A model generated the notes under the pieces. It was given only the letters and a program-made list of their open reading frames with translations. It did no database searches and had not been told where the DNA came from. From NCBI RefSeq assembly GCF_963678635.1, contig NC_087069.1, positions 4,476,166 through 4,540,165 on the forward strand: 64,000 bases of DNA, written 5' to 3'. This DNA is from Symsagittifera roscoffensis (lineage: Eukaryota > Xenacoelomorpha > Acoela > Convolutidae). The first letter of the stretch is position 1; each line of letters starts with the position of its first letter. Below, piece by piece: positions 1-8,267 of the stretch. The translations under genes were made by a program, and so were the position numbers.

Positions 1-1
1 A

Positions 2-1690
2 ATTAGAAAACTAAAATCATGGCACAAATATAAAACTAAACCTGTCAAGGCAGATTCAACCATTCTAGGAAACAAAACACTCCTCCGATACTTTCGCAAA
101 TTTAACAACACAACAATTAACGAAAATACAGACCTTTTAGAGTATAACCTGAATGAATCTACAGTTCCATGTCTCCCTTTAAGTATGATTCTCATCGCTT
201 TTAATATTTCACATACACAAAATATTAAAGGACACTCTGGATCAGAAAAAACATATTCAAATTTTATACAAAATTTTTACTTCCCAAATGCACCAATCTG
301 GATAAAAGTACTATGCAATGATTGTATAATATGTCAGCTAAATAAACCTTACCCAAATCAAAAACAAATAGCACAAAAACAAGATTTTAAAGGACAAAGT
401 TTGTACTTTAATCATCGTATCTCATTTGATACTAAAGGACCAATTTCACCCTCATCAGAAGGAAACTCCTACATTATGGTAATTGTTGACGCATTTACAC
501 ATTATGTAGCACTTAACCCAGTACCACATTGTAACGCTTATTACGCTTACACAACACTCTATGAACACTGGATAGCAAAATTCGGACTACCAGAAATTTT
601 AGTTACAGACAATGGTACAGAATTCATAAATAATGAAATAATAACACTATGTCATTTATACAACATTAAACACAAACCACGTACATCTCATGCACCTTGG
701 ACAAACGGCTTAGTCGAAGGTATGAACCGTTCACTACAAGAATATCTTAGATGTATCATCAACGGAAATGATACAAAATATACCGAATGGTCAGCAGATG
801 TAAAATTATTTCCCTTAGCATATAACTCACAAATTACGACAACACTAGGAATGTCACCATACGAAATGGTTTTTAACCAAAAGCCACGCAAACCAATAAT
901 GTTTACAGCAAATTCCCATAAAAACGCACAAGGTTATTGTAAACCAAATAAAGATTCAATTTGTTATAACCTACCTTTACATACACACGATGAAGATCAT
1001 TTTCATCACCCACAAATTCTTAAATTAGCCTCCGGTACACACACCGAATGGATTTTAAATAGAGATAAGAAACACAATGAAATTTACCAAAAAATAACGA
1101 AAAAGTTATTACAAAGACAAAACATAAATGAACAAATCAATTCACGTTTTACACCAGCTTCCGATTTAAAAATTGGAACATTTGTTTTAATACCTAATTT
1201 TAATACTCAAAAAGGAATTTCTAAAAAATTACAACCCCTTCGAAAAGGACCATACCAAATAATTGCAAAACCCACTGATGTCACATATAAAATTACCGAC
1301 TCAAACAAAAAAGAAATCGTTCAACATCGAAACAACCTATTACCTTATTACCCAAAAGAATACGCACTCCGCGAATTAACCCAATTATATTCTTTCACAG
1401 GATTAAAAATCATTCAAAATGAACCACATCTGAAAAACACAGAACAAAATGATAACCCCACCGAAAATCAAAACACAAAACCAACCGCCACCAAAAACAA
1501 TACACAAAACCATAAAGAATCTCCAAAACAAAGAAAAAATAGAAAAATGACAGAACAAATAATACCCCAAGAAGAAATAGACAAATCTGAACATAGAAAA
1601 ACAACAAGACTCCGAAATCAACCACGTAAAAACTACAAAATGTTCATCCCCCAATCTAAAATATTAAAGAAAGTAGAATTTAAAAAGTAA
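2..1690 (+). CDS. pol: Pol polyprotein, integrase part (5' truncated by window edge)
   Basis: The C-terminal part of a Gypsy-type Pol: integrase, which inserts the cDNA into host DNA. The frame is open from base 2; the first Met (185) is not a true start. Counting from that Met, a zinc-binding HHCC region is seen (H10, H17, C47, C50, in IKGHSGSEKT and CIICQLNK). A complete catalytic triad follows: D82 in FDTKGP, D142 in VTDNGTEF and E178 in LVEGMNRS, with D-E spacing of 35. A GPY/F-type module (LRKGPYQII) is near residue 354. The tail is Lys/Asn/Gln-rich and ends in a basic TTRLRNQPRKNY stretch. Copy 2 carries the same region with near-identical protein but lacks the catalytic Glu. Reverse transcriptase and RNase H must lie left of the window. 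Confidence 0.93.
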   Translation: MRKLKSWHKYKTKPVKADSTILGNKTLLRYFRKFNNTTINENTDLLEYNLNESTVPCLPLSMILIAFNISHTQNIKGHSGSEKTYSNFIQNFYFPNAPIWIKVLCNDCIICQLNKPYPNQKQIAQKQDFKGQSLYFNHRISFDTKGPISPSSEGNSYIMVIVDAFTHYVALNPVPHCNAYYAYTTLYEHWIAKFGLPEILVTDNGTEFINNEIITLCHLYNIKHKPRTSHAPWTNGLVEGMNRSLQEYLRCIINGNDTKYTEWSADVKLFPLAYNSQITTTLGMSPYEMVFNQKPRKPIMFTANSHKNAQGYCKPNKDSICYNLPLHTHDEDHFHHPQILKLASGTHTEWILNRDKKHNEIYQKITKKLLQRQNINEQINSRFTPASDLKIGTFVLIPNFNTQKGISKKLQPLRKGPYQIIAKPTDVTYKITDSNKKEIVQHRNNLLPYYPKEYALRELTQLYSFTGLKIIQNEPHLKNTEQNDNPTENQNTKPTATKNNTQNHKESPKQRKNRKMTEQIIPQEEIDKSEHRKTTRLRNQPRKNYKMFIPQSKILKKVEFKK

Positions 1691-2290
1691 TTTTAAGATT
1701 TTATACTTCACAATCTTGAAACCTCCGTAACATTTTTCATTTCAATTTTTCAAAATAACATGCTCACAAGTCCGCAATAATTCTAGTTCAAAATAGACCA
1801 ATAGGATTCATCCAATCCGCCACTTTCTCTAACTCAAACTAAATACAATTAGACGAATAATCTAGAACTCCAGGCACATCTCTAACTATAACTTTACAAC
1901 CTCCAGGTCAAAAATAAGCAAACCACTCCAACTTGACAACTAAAATAAATATCACCATAATACCGTACCCCTCCCTTATCTAATAACCCAAAGATCAACA
2001 ATATTTCCCCAACTCAGACCACGAATACCCCCAAAACAAATTTGATAACTTAGCCTAAAGTAACAAAATGAAGATTTTAATTAGCCTAAAGTATAAAAAT
2101 CTCACCATACCCCGGATCATTTGACAAACAAAAATAAAGAAAAAGACGACCTCCCAGTCACCATGAAAATTGCCCCCAACAATTTTTTACAAAACTCAAC
2201 CCACTTGTCAAAAAACTAATAAATGATTCGACCACACTAGAAAATCGCCTCAAACAGCAAAAAATATTCGACCAAGAGATCATTTCTTAA
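1691..2290 (+). other. Conserved pol-env spacer with paired TTAGCCTAAAGTA motifs
   Basis: No open frame of note. The stretch is clearly alignable to copy 2 at 47635-48262. The 13-mer TTAGCCTAAAGTA occurs at 2050-2062 and 2081-2093, and both copies keep the same 31-bp spacing (48022 and 48053 in copy 2). It may hold signals for the downstream messages; function unknown. Confidence 0.5.
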
Positions 2291-2521
2291 ATGCTCTTCT
2301 CTCAAACAGTTGCTCAAATACTTATAAATTTTAAACATTTTTTTTCAATACTTGAAGCCTTTATAATATTTCTTTTTGATATACTTGAATATTTTCTAAT
2401 AATCCTAATCATTTTTTGTAACATTTTTTTAATTTTCTACACTATACTCGAACTATTCCTCCAACTTTCCAAAACCCTTGAATATATCCACAGGTACGAT
2501 TTTAACAACTTGTCTAAATGA
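2291..2521 (+). CDS. Small hydrophobic protein 1 (unknown function)
   Basis: A 76-aa ORF rich in Phe, Ile and Leu. One long hydrophobic stretch (about residues 20-60, for example FIIFLFDILEYFLIILIIF) looks like one or two membrane segments, followed by a short polar tail with EYIHRYD. It is not recognised as any known family. The same frame and hydrophobic pattern are kept in copy 2 (48263-48502) with one stop codon. The start and the RYD tail are also shared, which argues against chance. The stop codon overlaps the next start as ATGA. A viroporin-like or accessory membrane role is only a guess. Confidence 0.5.
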   Translation: MLFSQTVAQILINFKHFFSILEAFIIFLFDILEYFLIILIIFCNIFLIFYTILELFLQLSKTLEYIHRYDFNNLSK

Positions 2522-2706
2522 TACAAACAATTTTCAGTAGAACTGATATTTTTTTATTGTTTGTAATTTTCATAGCATTCTTATCATCCCTCATTTTGAC
2601 AATATGTAAATGTATAAAGAAAGCAATCCTCACATTTGCCCTAGCAACAATCCTTCTAATTCTTTTTTTGGAAGAATATTATAATAAACACAAAATTTCT
2701 CACTAA
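2518..2706 (+). CDS. Small hydrophobic protein 2 (unknown function)
   Basis: A 62-aa ORF whose ATG overlaps the stop of the previous ORF (ATGA at 2518-2521). Residues about 10-30 (DIFLLFVIFIAFLSSLILTI) and 38-52 (ILTFALATILLILFL) look like two membrane spans around a Cys/Lys loop (CKCIKK). Copy 2 keeps the ATG and the first half (48503 onward) but has a one-base insertion after CKCIKK. Conservation and the stop-start overlap support a real gene. No family is recognised. Confidence 0.5.
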   Translation: MIQTIFSRTDIFLLFVIFIAFLSSLILTICKCIKKAILTFALATILLILFLEEYYNKHKISH

Positions 2707-2714
2707 AGTAATAA

Positions 2715-3848
2715 TTCAAAAAACTATCAAAAATTGCTACCCAACAGTCACAGAATCAGTCTTCACCGACATCATCCCAAGATAACCAAACACCACCTTC
2801 AACTACTCAAAATCCTCAAACATCTACACGAATTTCTTTTCAAGACAATCCATACACTTTTGAAGAACGACATGCTCGTTTATCAGAACCACTAGAACCA
2901 GTTCAACGACAAGCACCTTTAAGCGAACCAACATATAACCTATATCCAACACTACCACAAGAACTAAGTAGAATAAAAAATTCTAGTCAAAACCAAAATA
3001 CAGTCGAAATAAATAGACAAATTATACATCCTCGACGAAACAGAAATTTTCAAACTCCCCGAGTTCATTTTGATATACCTCAATCCCCATCACAAAACAC
3101 TCCAGAAAACCCCATTGGTATATTACCAGAAACCCCTACGCTTCTTTCACAACGTAGCACCTCAAGCCTACCATCAGATTACTTAGGTTCAACACCAACA
3201 TCTGAGCAAATACGTGAAAATCCCTTTAACCCCCCAAACCAGGCATCACGATTTCCATATTGGACTACACATTCATTTACACAAGGTGAACCAAATTTAG
3301 TCAATGACCCCATAGATATTTCTACGGATACAACAACATCCTCATCACTACCAGAAACATTATCACTACCATCAACACCATCAATAAGCCAGTTTTCACC
3401 ACCACCCTTTAACTTAAATTTTCCAAATAATCTCGACGCCAGATATCGAGAACAATCATCAATAAATATTCCTTTAAGATTAGATTGGAATACATTCACA
3501 GCACCTCCACCATTATTTGGACAACATCAAGAAAGTAACCGCCTTCATAACTGGGCACTTAATAGATTACAATATCGCCAAGATATTCACAACGATATCC
3601 GTGATCACAATATTCAAATACTCCAACAAAACAGTTTACAATTAAAGTTTGAAATCACAGTTAAGTTAAATAACATTACCCAACATCCCTACCCATTAAA
3701 TCCACCTAACATAACAGCTCAATCACTACCACCACCGTTTATAACTACTGAAGTAATATATAAATACGACAGATATACCAAAAACACAATTGGTTACATT
3801 ACATTTTATAATCCATACTCAGGATTATCATACACATGTATATTCTAA
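2715..3848 (+). CDS. Ser/Pro/Thr/Gln-rich ORF without an ATG, upstream of and overlapping env
   Basis: Open for about 377 codons, from just after two in-frame TAA codons (2709-2714) to TAA at 3846-3848, with no in-frame ATG seen. The N-terminal part is low-complexity (Ser, Thr, Gln, Pro; for example SSPTSSQDNQTPPSTTQN). The second half is more structured, with LHNWALNRLQYRQDIHNDIR and FEITVKLNNITQ, and it ends GYITFYNPYSGLSYTCIF. Copy 2 has the same protein (48707-49828), broken by a stop and a frameshift. It overlaps the env start by 13 nt. It probably gains its start by splicing from upstream; a candidate acceptor is the AATCAG/TCTTCACC region near 2760. Family unknown. Confidence 0.6.
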   Translation, partial: FKKLSKIATQQSQNQSSPTSSQDNQTPPSTTQNPQTSTRISFQDNPYTFEERHARLSEPLEPVQRQAPLSEPTYNLYPTLPQELSRIKNSSQNQNTVEINRQIIHPRRNRNFQTPRVHFDIPQSPSQNTPENPIGILPETPTLLSQRSTSSLPSDYLGSTPTSEQIRENPFNPPNQASRFPYWTTHSFTQGEPNLVNDPIDISTDTTTSSSLPETLSLPSTPSISQFSPPPFNLNFPNNLDARYREQSSINIPLRLDWNTFTAPPPLFGQHQESNRLHNWALNRLQYRQDIHNDIRDHNIQILQQNSLQLKFEITVKLNNITQHPYPLNPPNITAQSLPPPFITTEVIYKYDRYTKNTIGYITFYNPYSGLSYTCIF

Positions 3849-5635
3849 AATTATTAATTTTTCTCCAACTCCTTTTTCTAGTAATCTCAAATCAAAACAT
3901 AAACCCTTCCCCTCGTACAGGACCACAAGATTTATTAGTAACACATTACGATTGTGAAGAAAATGAACAAAAAACACTACATAAATATGCAATAAATCAA
4001 GTATCACAATGTGAAACTGAACCACAAGCTATAGAAACCACAGATGTAATAGCAACACTCTATTCAAAAGCCCGAGCAACAACAGTTACAGGTTATAAAT
4101 TCACAGCGACATTTTCCGAAAAGAAAGTACATTGTTCACAAGTCTCCAACGGCAACAAAAACCGACTTGACCATGAATCATTCTATCAAAGTAATATAGA
4201 ACGTCTTTTACATCTCAATCCCGACGATTGTAAAAATGAATTACTTAGACTAAACATCACACAAAATAAAAACTCCCAAAGAAAATTAGTTAATTTTCAA
4301 GTTTTTTCAGACTCTGTACATCAATCACAACTTGAAAGACACCAAGGACATATAAAACTAGACGAAAAATACCCGTATAACGGCGCACACGGAAGATTAA
4401 CCTATGACCTACATGATAAACATTGGATACCACACATTGGTATAAATAACCCATCAAACTGCAAAGCAGACACAAAAAATAAAGGATACCAAGAAATAAT
4501 GTTTTTCGATTGGAAAATACAACTCGAAAAAATACAACTAACACGAGATTTATCTGATAATACAATGATCTATCAAGGAATCCGACTACCTTGTAAAAAT
4601 GATCAAGGATATTGCGACCCTACAACAAGAACACAAGCAACAATTGTTTGGTTCCCCGAAGATACATGTACAACATTTCAAGTAGCAAAAATACACGCTC
4701 GTATGATAAAGTTTCACGAAAAATATTTCATACAATCAATTCCTTATGAACAAGTCCATCCATCACGAAAACTAAGTTCTAATTTTAGAAACATTGACAA
4801 TATAGAAAATAAATTGACACGTTTTCAAATATATCAAGAAACAGAACTTGCATGTAAATACAGGAATCCACTTCACAGAACACAATACTCTGAAATATTA
4901 GTTGAATACGAAAAAGGATTCGACATGACCACTGGAAAAGTAAAAATCGACCCATATGCCACAGGTCATCCTCTAAACGAAGGAACATCCTATATACCAG
5001 TTAATTTTGAAAAAAGCAACGGACAACCTGGTGGACATCTAAAACCTTATGACACCAGAAGCACACGCTTACAAGAATTATCACTAATGAATACTACATA
5101 TTTCGGTAATATCCACTATGATATTCATTTAGATATGAAACTAGATTATACAATTAGCCGAATTTTTCAAGAAATGTCACTCTCCGAATTAGAAACACTA
5201 CACCAACTATGCGAATTAGAACGGACACAAATATTACAATCACTTGCACTAGCAGTATTAAAAATACCCTATGCAGGATACTTATTATCTGGAAATAGAT
5301 CAAATTTTTTAGACTACGAAGGAAACATCTTATGGTTTTATACTTGTACCAAAAAAGTATCACCACTATACGTTTTTGAAGATAAACGATGTTATAAAAG
5401 AATCCCTATCTTTTATAAGAATAAAGTACATTTCGTGGATACACTTTCACGAAGAACCTATTTCTGGGATACCGCAGTCCCATGTGGATCAGAAAACAGC
5501 CACAATGTAGTACAACTAAACCCTGATGAAAATAAATATTATCTTCTCACTCCATATCCCACATTAATGCAATCACTCAAACAAAATCAGATATTCAACA
5601 TCACATTAGAACACAACAATTCCAAGAATTATTAA
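3836..5635 (+). CDS. env: Env-like glycoprotein, ectodomain part (separated from its anchor by a deletion)
   Basis: A 599-aa ORF starting with a clear signal peptide (MYILKLLIFLQLLFLVIS). The rest is a Cys-containing, N-glycosylatable ectodomain with early cysteines in HYDCEENEQ (C40) and SQCETE (C59), and NTTYF and NRSNF sites. Its order of motifs recalls the glycoproteins of chuviruses and the Env of BEL/Pao elements; that likeness is from memory and weak. The last ~15 residues are out of frame. Relative to copy 2, 73 bp are missing near 5583, so the ectodomain ORF stops at 5635 and the anchor sits in another frame from 5641. The region from HPSRK to LETLHQL is highly conserved with copy 2. 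It cannot make full-length Env as it stands. Confidence 0.75.
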   Translation: MYILKLLIFLQLLFLVISNQNINPSPRTGPQDLLVTHYDCEENEQKTLHKYAINQVSQCETEPQAIETTDVIATLYSKARATTVTGYKFTATFSEKKVHCSQVSNGNKNRLDHESFYQSNIERLLHLNPDDCKNELLRLNITQNKNSQRKLVNFQVFSDSVHQSQLERHQGHIKLDEKYPYNGAHGRLTYDLHDKHWIPHIGINNPSNCKADTKNKGYQEIMFFDWKIQLEKIQLTRDLSDNTMIYQGIRLPCKNDQGYCDPTTRTQATIVWFPEDTCTTFQVAKIHARMIKFHEKYFIQSIPYEQVHPSRKLSSNFRNIDNIENKLTRFQIYQETELACKYRNPLHRTQYSEILVEYEKGFDMTTGKVKIDPYATGHPLNEGTSYIPVNFEKSNGQPGGHLKPYDTRSTRLQELSLMNTTYFGNIHYDIHLDMKLDYTISRIFQEMSLSELETLHQLCELERTQILQSLALAVLKIPYAGYLLSGNRSNFLDYEGNILWFYTCTKKVSPLYVFEDKRCYKRIPIFYKNKVHFVDTLSRRTYFWDTAVPCGSENSHNVVQLNPDENKYYLLTPYPTLMQSLKQNQIFNITLEHNNSKNY

Positions 5636-5640
5636 CACAA

Positions 5641-6381
5641 ATGGACACTATACAAAGACAATCAATTGACCAAAATCTACGCAAACTTGCAGAAACCGCA
5701 GGTTTTGCCGATATCTACACACAAGACTATAGCGGATATTTTAAAGACATTAAAGATTATATATATCTAAACGGCGAAAAATACCGTCCCCAAGATATAT
5801 CACCAATCAACATTTTTAGCTTTGTTACACTCAAGAATGAAATCCTTGATTTTCTAGGATGGCCCTACTACATCTTAGAAAAATTGACTATTTTATACGC
5901 AATGTTTAACTTTATTGGATTTCTTTTCTCACTCTTAAAAGGAATCTACAATACATGTGCTATACACACACAAGTAAACAGACAAGCAAGCGTAGCACGC
6001 ATACTCTTTGCAGGATTTTTTGGAATTTTTTCCACATCTATCAACAAAATTCTTTTAGACGCACAAATAAAAGAATATAACACAAAAATAGCAACACGAC
6101 AAAATACATACGACGAAGAACATAACAATGTCGACACACAGCCAACGGCACCACAATTACCACCCCTACCAAATAACCATCCACTATCCCTAGTCCCACG
6201 AAATTTTCGACAGTTAGCAATCACACATAATCCAAATTTTCGACTCAATACATCGCAAAGTCCCGTCCAACATATAATAACACATCAATCACAAGATGAT
6301 AACACTTATGAACAAATTATTGAACAGCCCCATACCACCGCTTTTCAATCTCAAAATAATAATTTTTTTAGCCCACGATGA
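5641..6381 (+). CDS. env: Env-like glycoprotein, membrane-anchor part
   Basis: A 246-aa ORF that is the C-terminal part of the glycoprotein. In copy 2 the same residues run in frame with the ectodomain (50737-51351), so the Met here is an internal residue exposed by the 73-bp deletion. A transmembrane segment lies at about residues 76-101 (YYILEKLTILYAMFNFIGFL), with a second hydrophobic stretch at 119-137 (ARILFAGFFGIFSTSINKIL). A Pro/Gln/Asn-rich cytoplasmic tail follows. It ends ...FSPR, and its TGA overlaps the next ATG (ATGA at 6378-6381). Confidence 0.7.
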   Translation: MDTIQRQSIDQNLRKLAETAGFADIYTQDYSGYFKDIKDYIYLNGEKYRPQDISPINIFSFVTLKNEILDFLGWPYYILEKLTILYAMFNFIGFLFSLLKGIYNTCAIHTQVNRQASVARILFAGFFGIFSTSINKILLDAQIKEYNTKIATRQNTYDEEHNNVDTQPTAPQLPPLPNNHPLSLVPRNFRQLAITHNPNFRLNTSQSPVQHIITHQSQDDNTYEQIIEQPHTTAFQSQNNNFFSPR

Positions 6382-8177
6382 GCCGCCAACTTGGATCACT
6401 ACACCGATCAAATTCCCATCCAACCAATCTTACCTCTCCAATCCCAATCATACCACTTTTTGCTTTTCCGCCACCCGATTTCCCATCTAGCAATGTAACA
6501 TCAGGCATGAATTCCGACACTAACTCACATATTTCAGTTTTATACTCCATCTCACAGCTAAATCACCCGAATATTGAAACCCCCGATGAATTTGCCGACT
6601 CAGAACCATCCCCATCCAATAATTTTCATAACTCTCTTAATTTTTCTCAACCCCCTTTTCAACCCATATTATCCAATAACCCTGACCCAATCACCCCCAC
6701 ACCCTCTTATGCTTCCCAAGTTACCCCAACCTATTCCTCATACCATTCTGACCAACCATCTCATTCTCCAGACACCCCCCGAATCTCCCCAGAGCTAGAT
6801 AATTTTATTACCCTCCAACAACAACCCCACCACCTTAACACCCCGACCATAAACCAAATCTCCTCCACTACAAATTCATCCAATCCCCCTACACCCTCTT
6901 CAAATTATACTGAATCATTAACACCATCATCCACATCCACTATATCTTCACTAAACACTAATAGAGCTTACCGCACTTTTAAAAGAAAATTCCCCAACCA
7001 TCCTTTCCCAGCAAAACCAGGAACAGCCCGTGAATACATCAACCACCCCCAGCATACTAACACTAAAGAATTTTTAGCTATCACTTTACCCTCGTTTCCA
7101 CAATACACCTTAAATACCCCTCACGACGCTAACGAAACACGCAACTTTGTAGATGAATACGTTTTAATGCCCACTCTCTCTTGGACCTCATACTATCATT
7201 TCACTAACCCTCTTTGCTTACCTTTATCCAACACTTCCATCGATATAGAACGAAACAAAGACATGCTATATCAACTAACTACACCACTAACCGCTAGACA
7301 GTTTACTTACGTTGGATATAAAAAATCACTAAAAATACACACTGCACCTAGAGCTAATGAATATACACTAGAATACTACGATCACAACATCATCAGAGCT
7401 AACCAAGATCAATTCTTAGACGACGATCGCTTCGCTAATCCACAAATCACCGAGAAATTTTTCATCAAGACACCATATATATTTACACTAAACATCTTTG
7501 ACCGAAAGTTTGATCACATTATTTCAGAAGCACTAACAAACACACAAGCATACGAAAGTTTTAAAGAACGCTTCCAAATCTTTTCACTAACCTTTCATTT
7601 CCTTGCACCACACGAAAGAGATTTGCACTGCTCACATGATATTATGTTGCGCACTAAACAAACACATACATACAGTTACTATCGTTTCATCCAAAATCAC
7701 TTTGACCTCCACACACCCTCTAGACAACCACACCATCGTTTTCAATTCATCAATTCAAAATACACTTCACCGTATTTCCTAAATTTCACATATTGTATTA
7801 AAGACACTAACCTCCATGGTATTCTTCGTAATTATGACCCCATAACCCAAATGTACATTTTCTGCCCCATCACCAAGACCTTCAACGCCGAAGAATCCCG
7901 ACCCTTCCTTATCCCGCACGAGTTTGTACAGCCTATAGAAATCCCAATTTTAGAATTCATCCACAACACTAAATTTAACCACAAATTATATAACTTAATC
8001 CAAAACACACCTTATGAATTTGCAGTAGGCACTGAAGAACTAACCACTATTAAGGCACTTCAATTGCTTTGGCCACTGCTTCAGACTAAAAATATCATCC
8101 GCATTCTAGCTAAACTACTAACAACTTCAGAACTAATTCACGACATCTTCCCCCACGGTTTTTTCCCCGACGACTAA
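6378..8177 (+). CDS. Unknown 599-aa protein, last ORF of the element
   Basis: Starts by the ATGA overlap with the Env tail. Residues 1 to about 195 are disordered and rich in Ser, Pro, Thr and Asn (FAFPPPDFPSSNVTSG, TPSSTSTISS). A compact-looking domain begins near NRAYRTFKRKFPNHPFPAKP and runs to the end, with many aromatic and charged residues (YVGYKKSLKIHTAPRANEYT, HERDLHCSHDIMLRTKQTHT) and a Leu-rich C-terminus. No signal peptide or membrane span is seen. I do not recognise the family. Copy 2 (51637-53423) keeps the protein closely except for a deletion inside the QIFSLTF region and late stops. Conservation of both length and start makes this a true gene of the element, possibly a structural or regulatory accessory protein. 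Confidence 0.75.
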   Translation: MSRQLGSLHRSNSHPTNLTSPIPIIPLFAFPPPDFPSSNVTSGMNSDTNSHISVLYSISQLNHPNIETPDEFADSEPSPSNNFHNSLNFSQPPFQPILSNNPDPITPTPSYASQVTPTYSSYHSDQPSHSPDTPRISPELDNFITLQQQPHHLNTPTINQISSTTNSSNPPTPSSNYTESLTPSSTSTISSLNTNRAYRTFKRKFPNHPFPAKPGTAREYINHPQHTNTKEFLAITLPSFPQYTLNTPHDANETRNFVDEYVLMPTLSWTSYYHFTNPLCLPLSNTSIDIERNKDMLYQLTTPLTARQFTYVGYKKSLKIHTAPRANEYTLEYYDHNIIRANQDQFLDDDRFANPQITEKFFIKTPYIFTLNIFDRKFDHIISEALTNTQAYESFKERFQIFSLTFHFLAPHERDLHCSHDIMLRTKQTHTYSYYRFIQNHFDLHTPSRQPHHRFQFINSKYTSPYFLNFTYCIKDTNLHGILRNYDPITQMYIFCPITKTFNAEESRPFLIPHEFVQPIEIPILEFIHNTKFNHKLYNLIQNTPYEFAVGTEELTTIKALQLLWPLLQTKNIIRILAKLLTTSELIHDIFPHGFFPDD

Positions 8178-8180
8178 CAG

Positions 8181-8267
8181 GTAAGTATGAATTAAGTGAA
8201 TATTACTAACTAATTAAAATATTAAAAAACTCACCATACTTTATCCATGTTTTCTTTAGATTTTTAG
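8181..8267 (+). other. Putative 87-nt intron directly after the last ORF
   Basis: The stop TAA (8175-8177) is followed at once by CAG/GTAAGT, a consensus splice donor. A TACTAAC branch-like motif follows at about 8200 and a TTTTTAG acceptor ends at 8267. Copy 2 keeps the donor, TACTAAC and acceptor, and gives the same 87-nt length (53427-53513). Splicing itself is inferred. Confidence 0.5.

Noticed and set aside
1403-1654. Minus-strand hydrophobic ORFs opposite pol
   Set aside because: Shadow of the Lys/Asn/Thr-rich integrase tail on the other strand.
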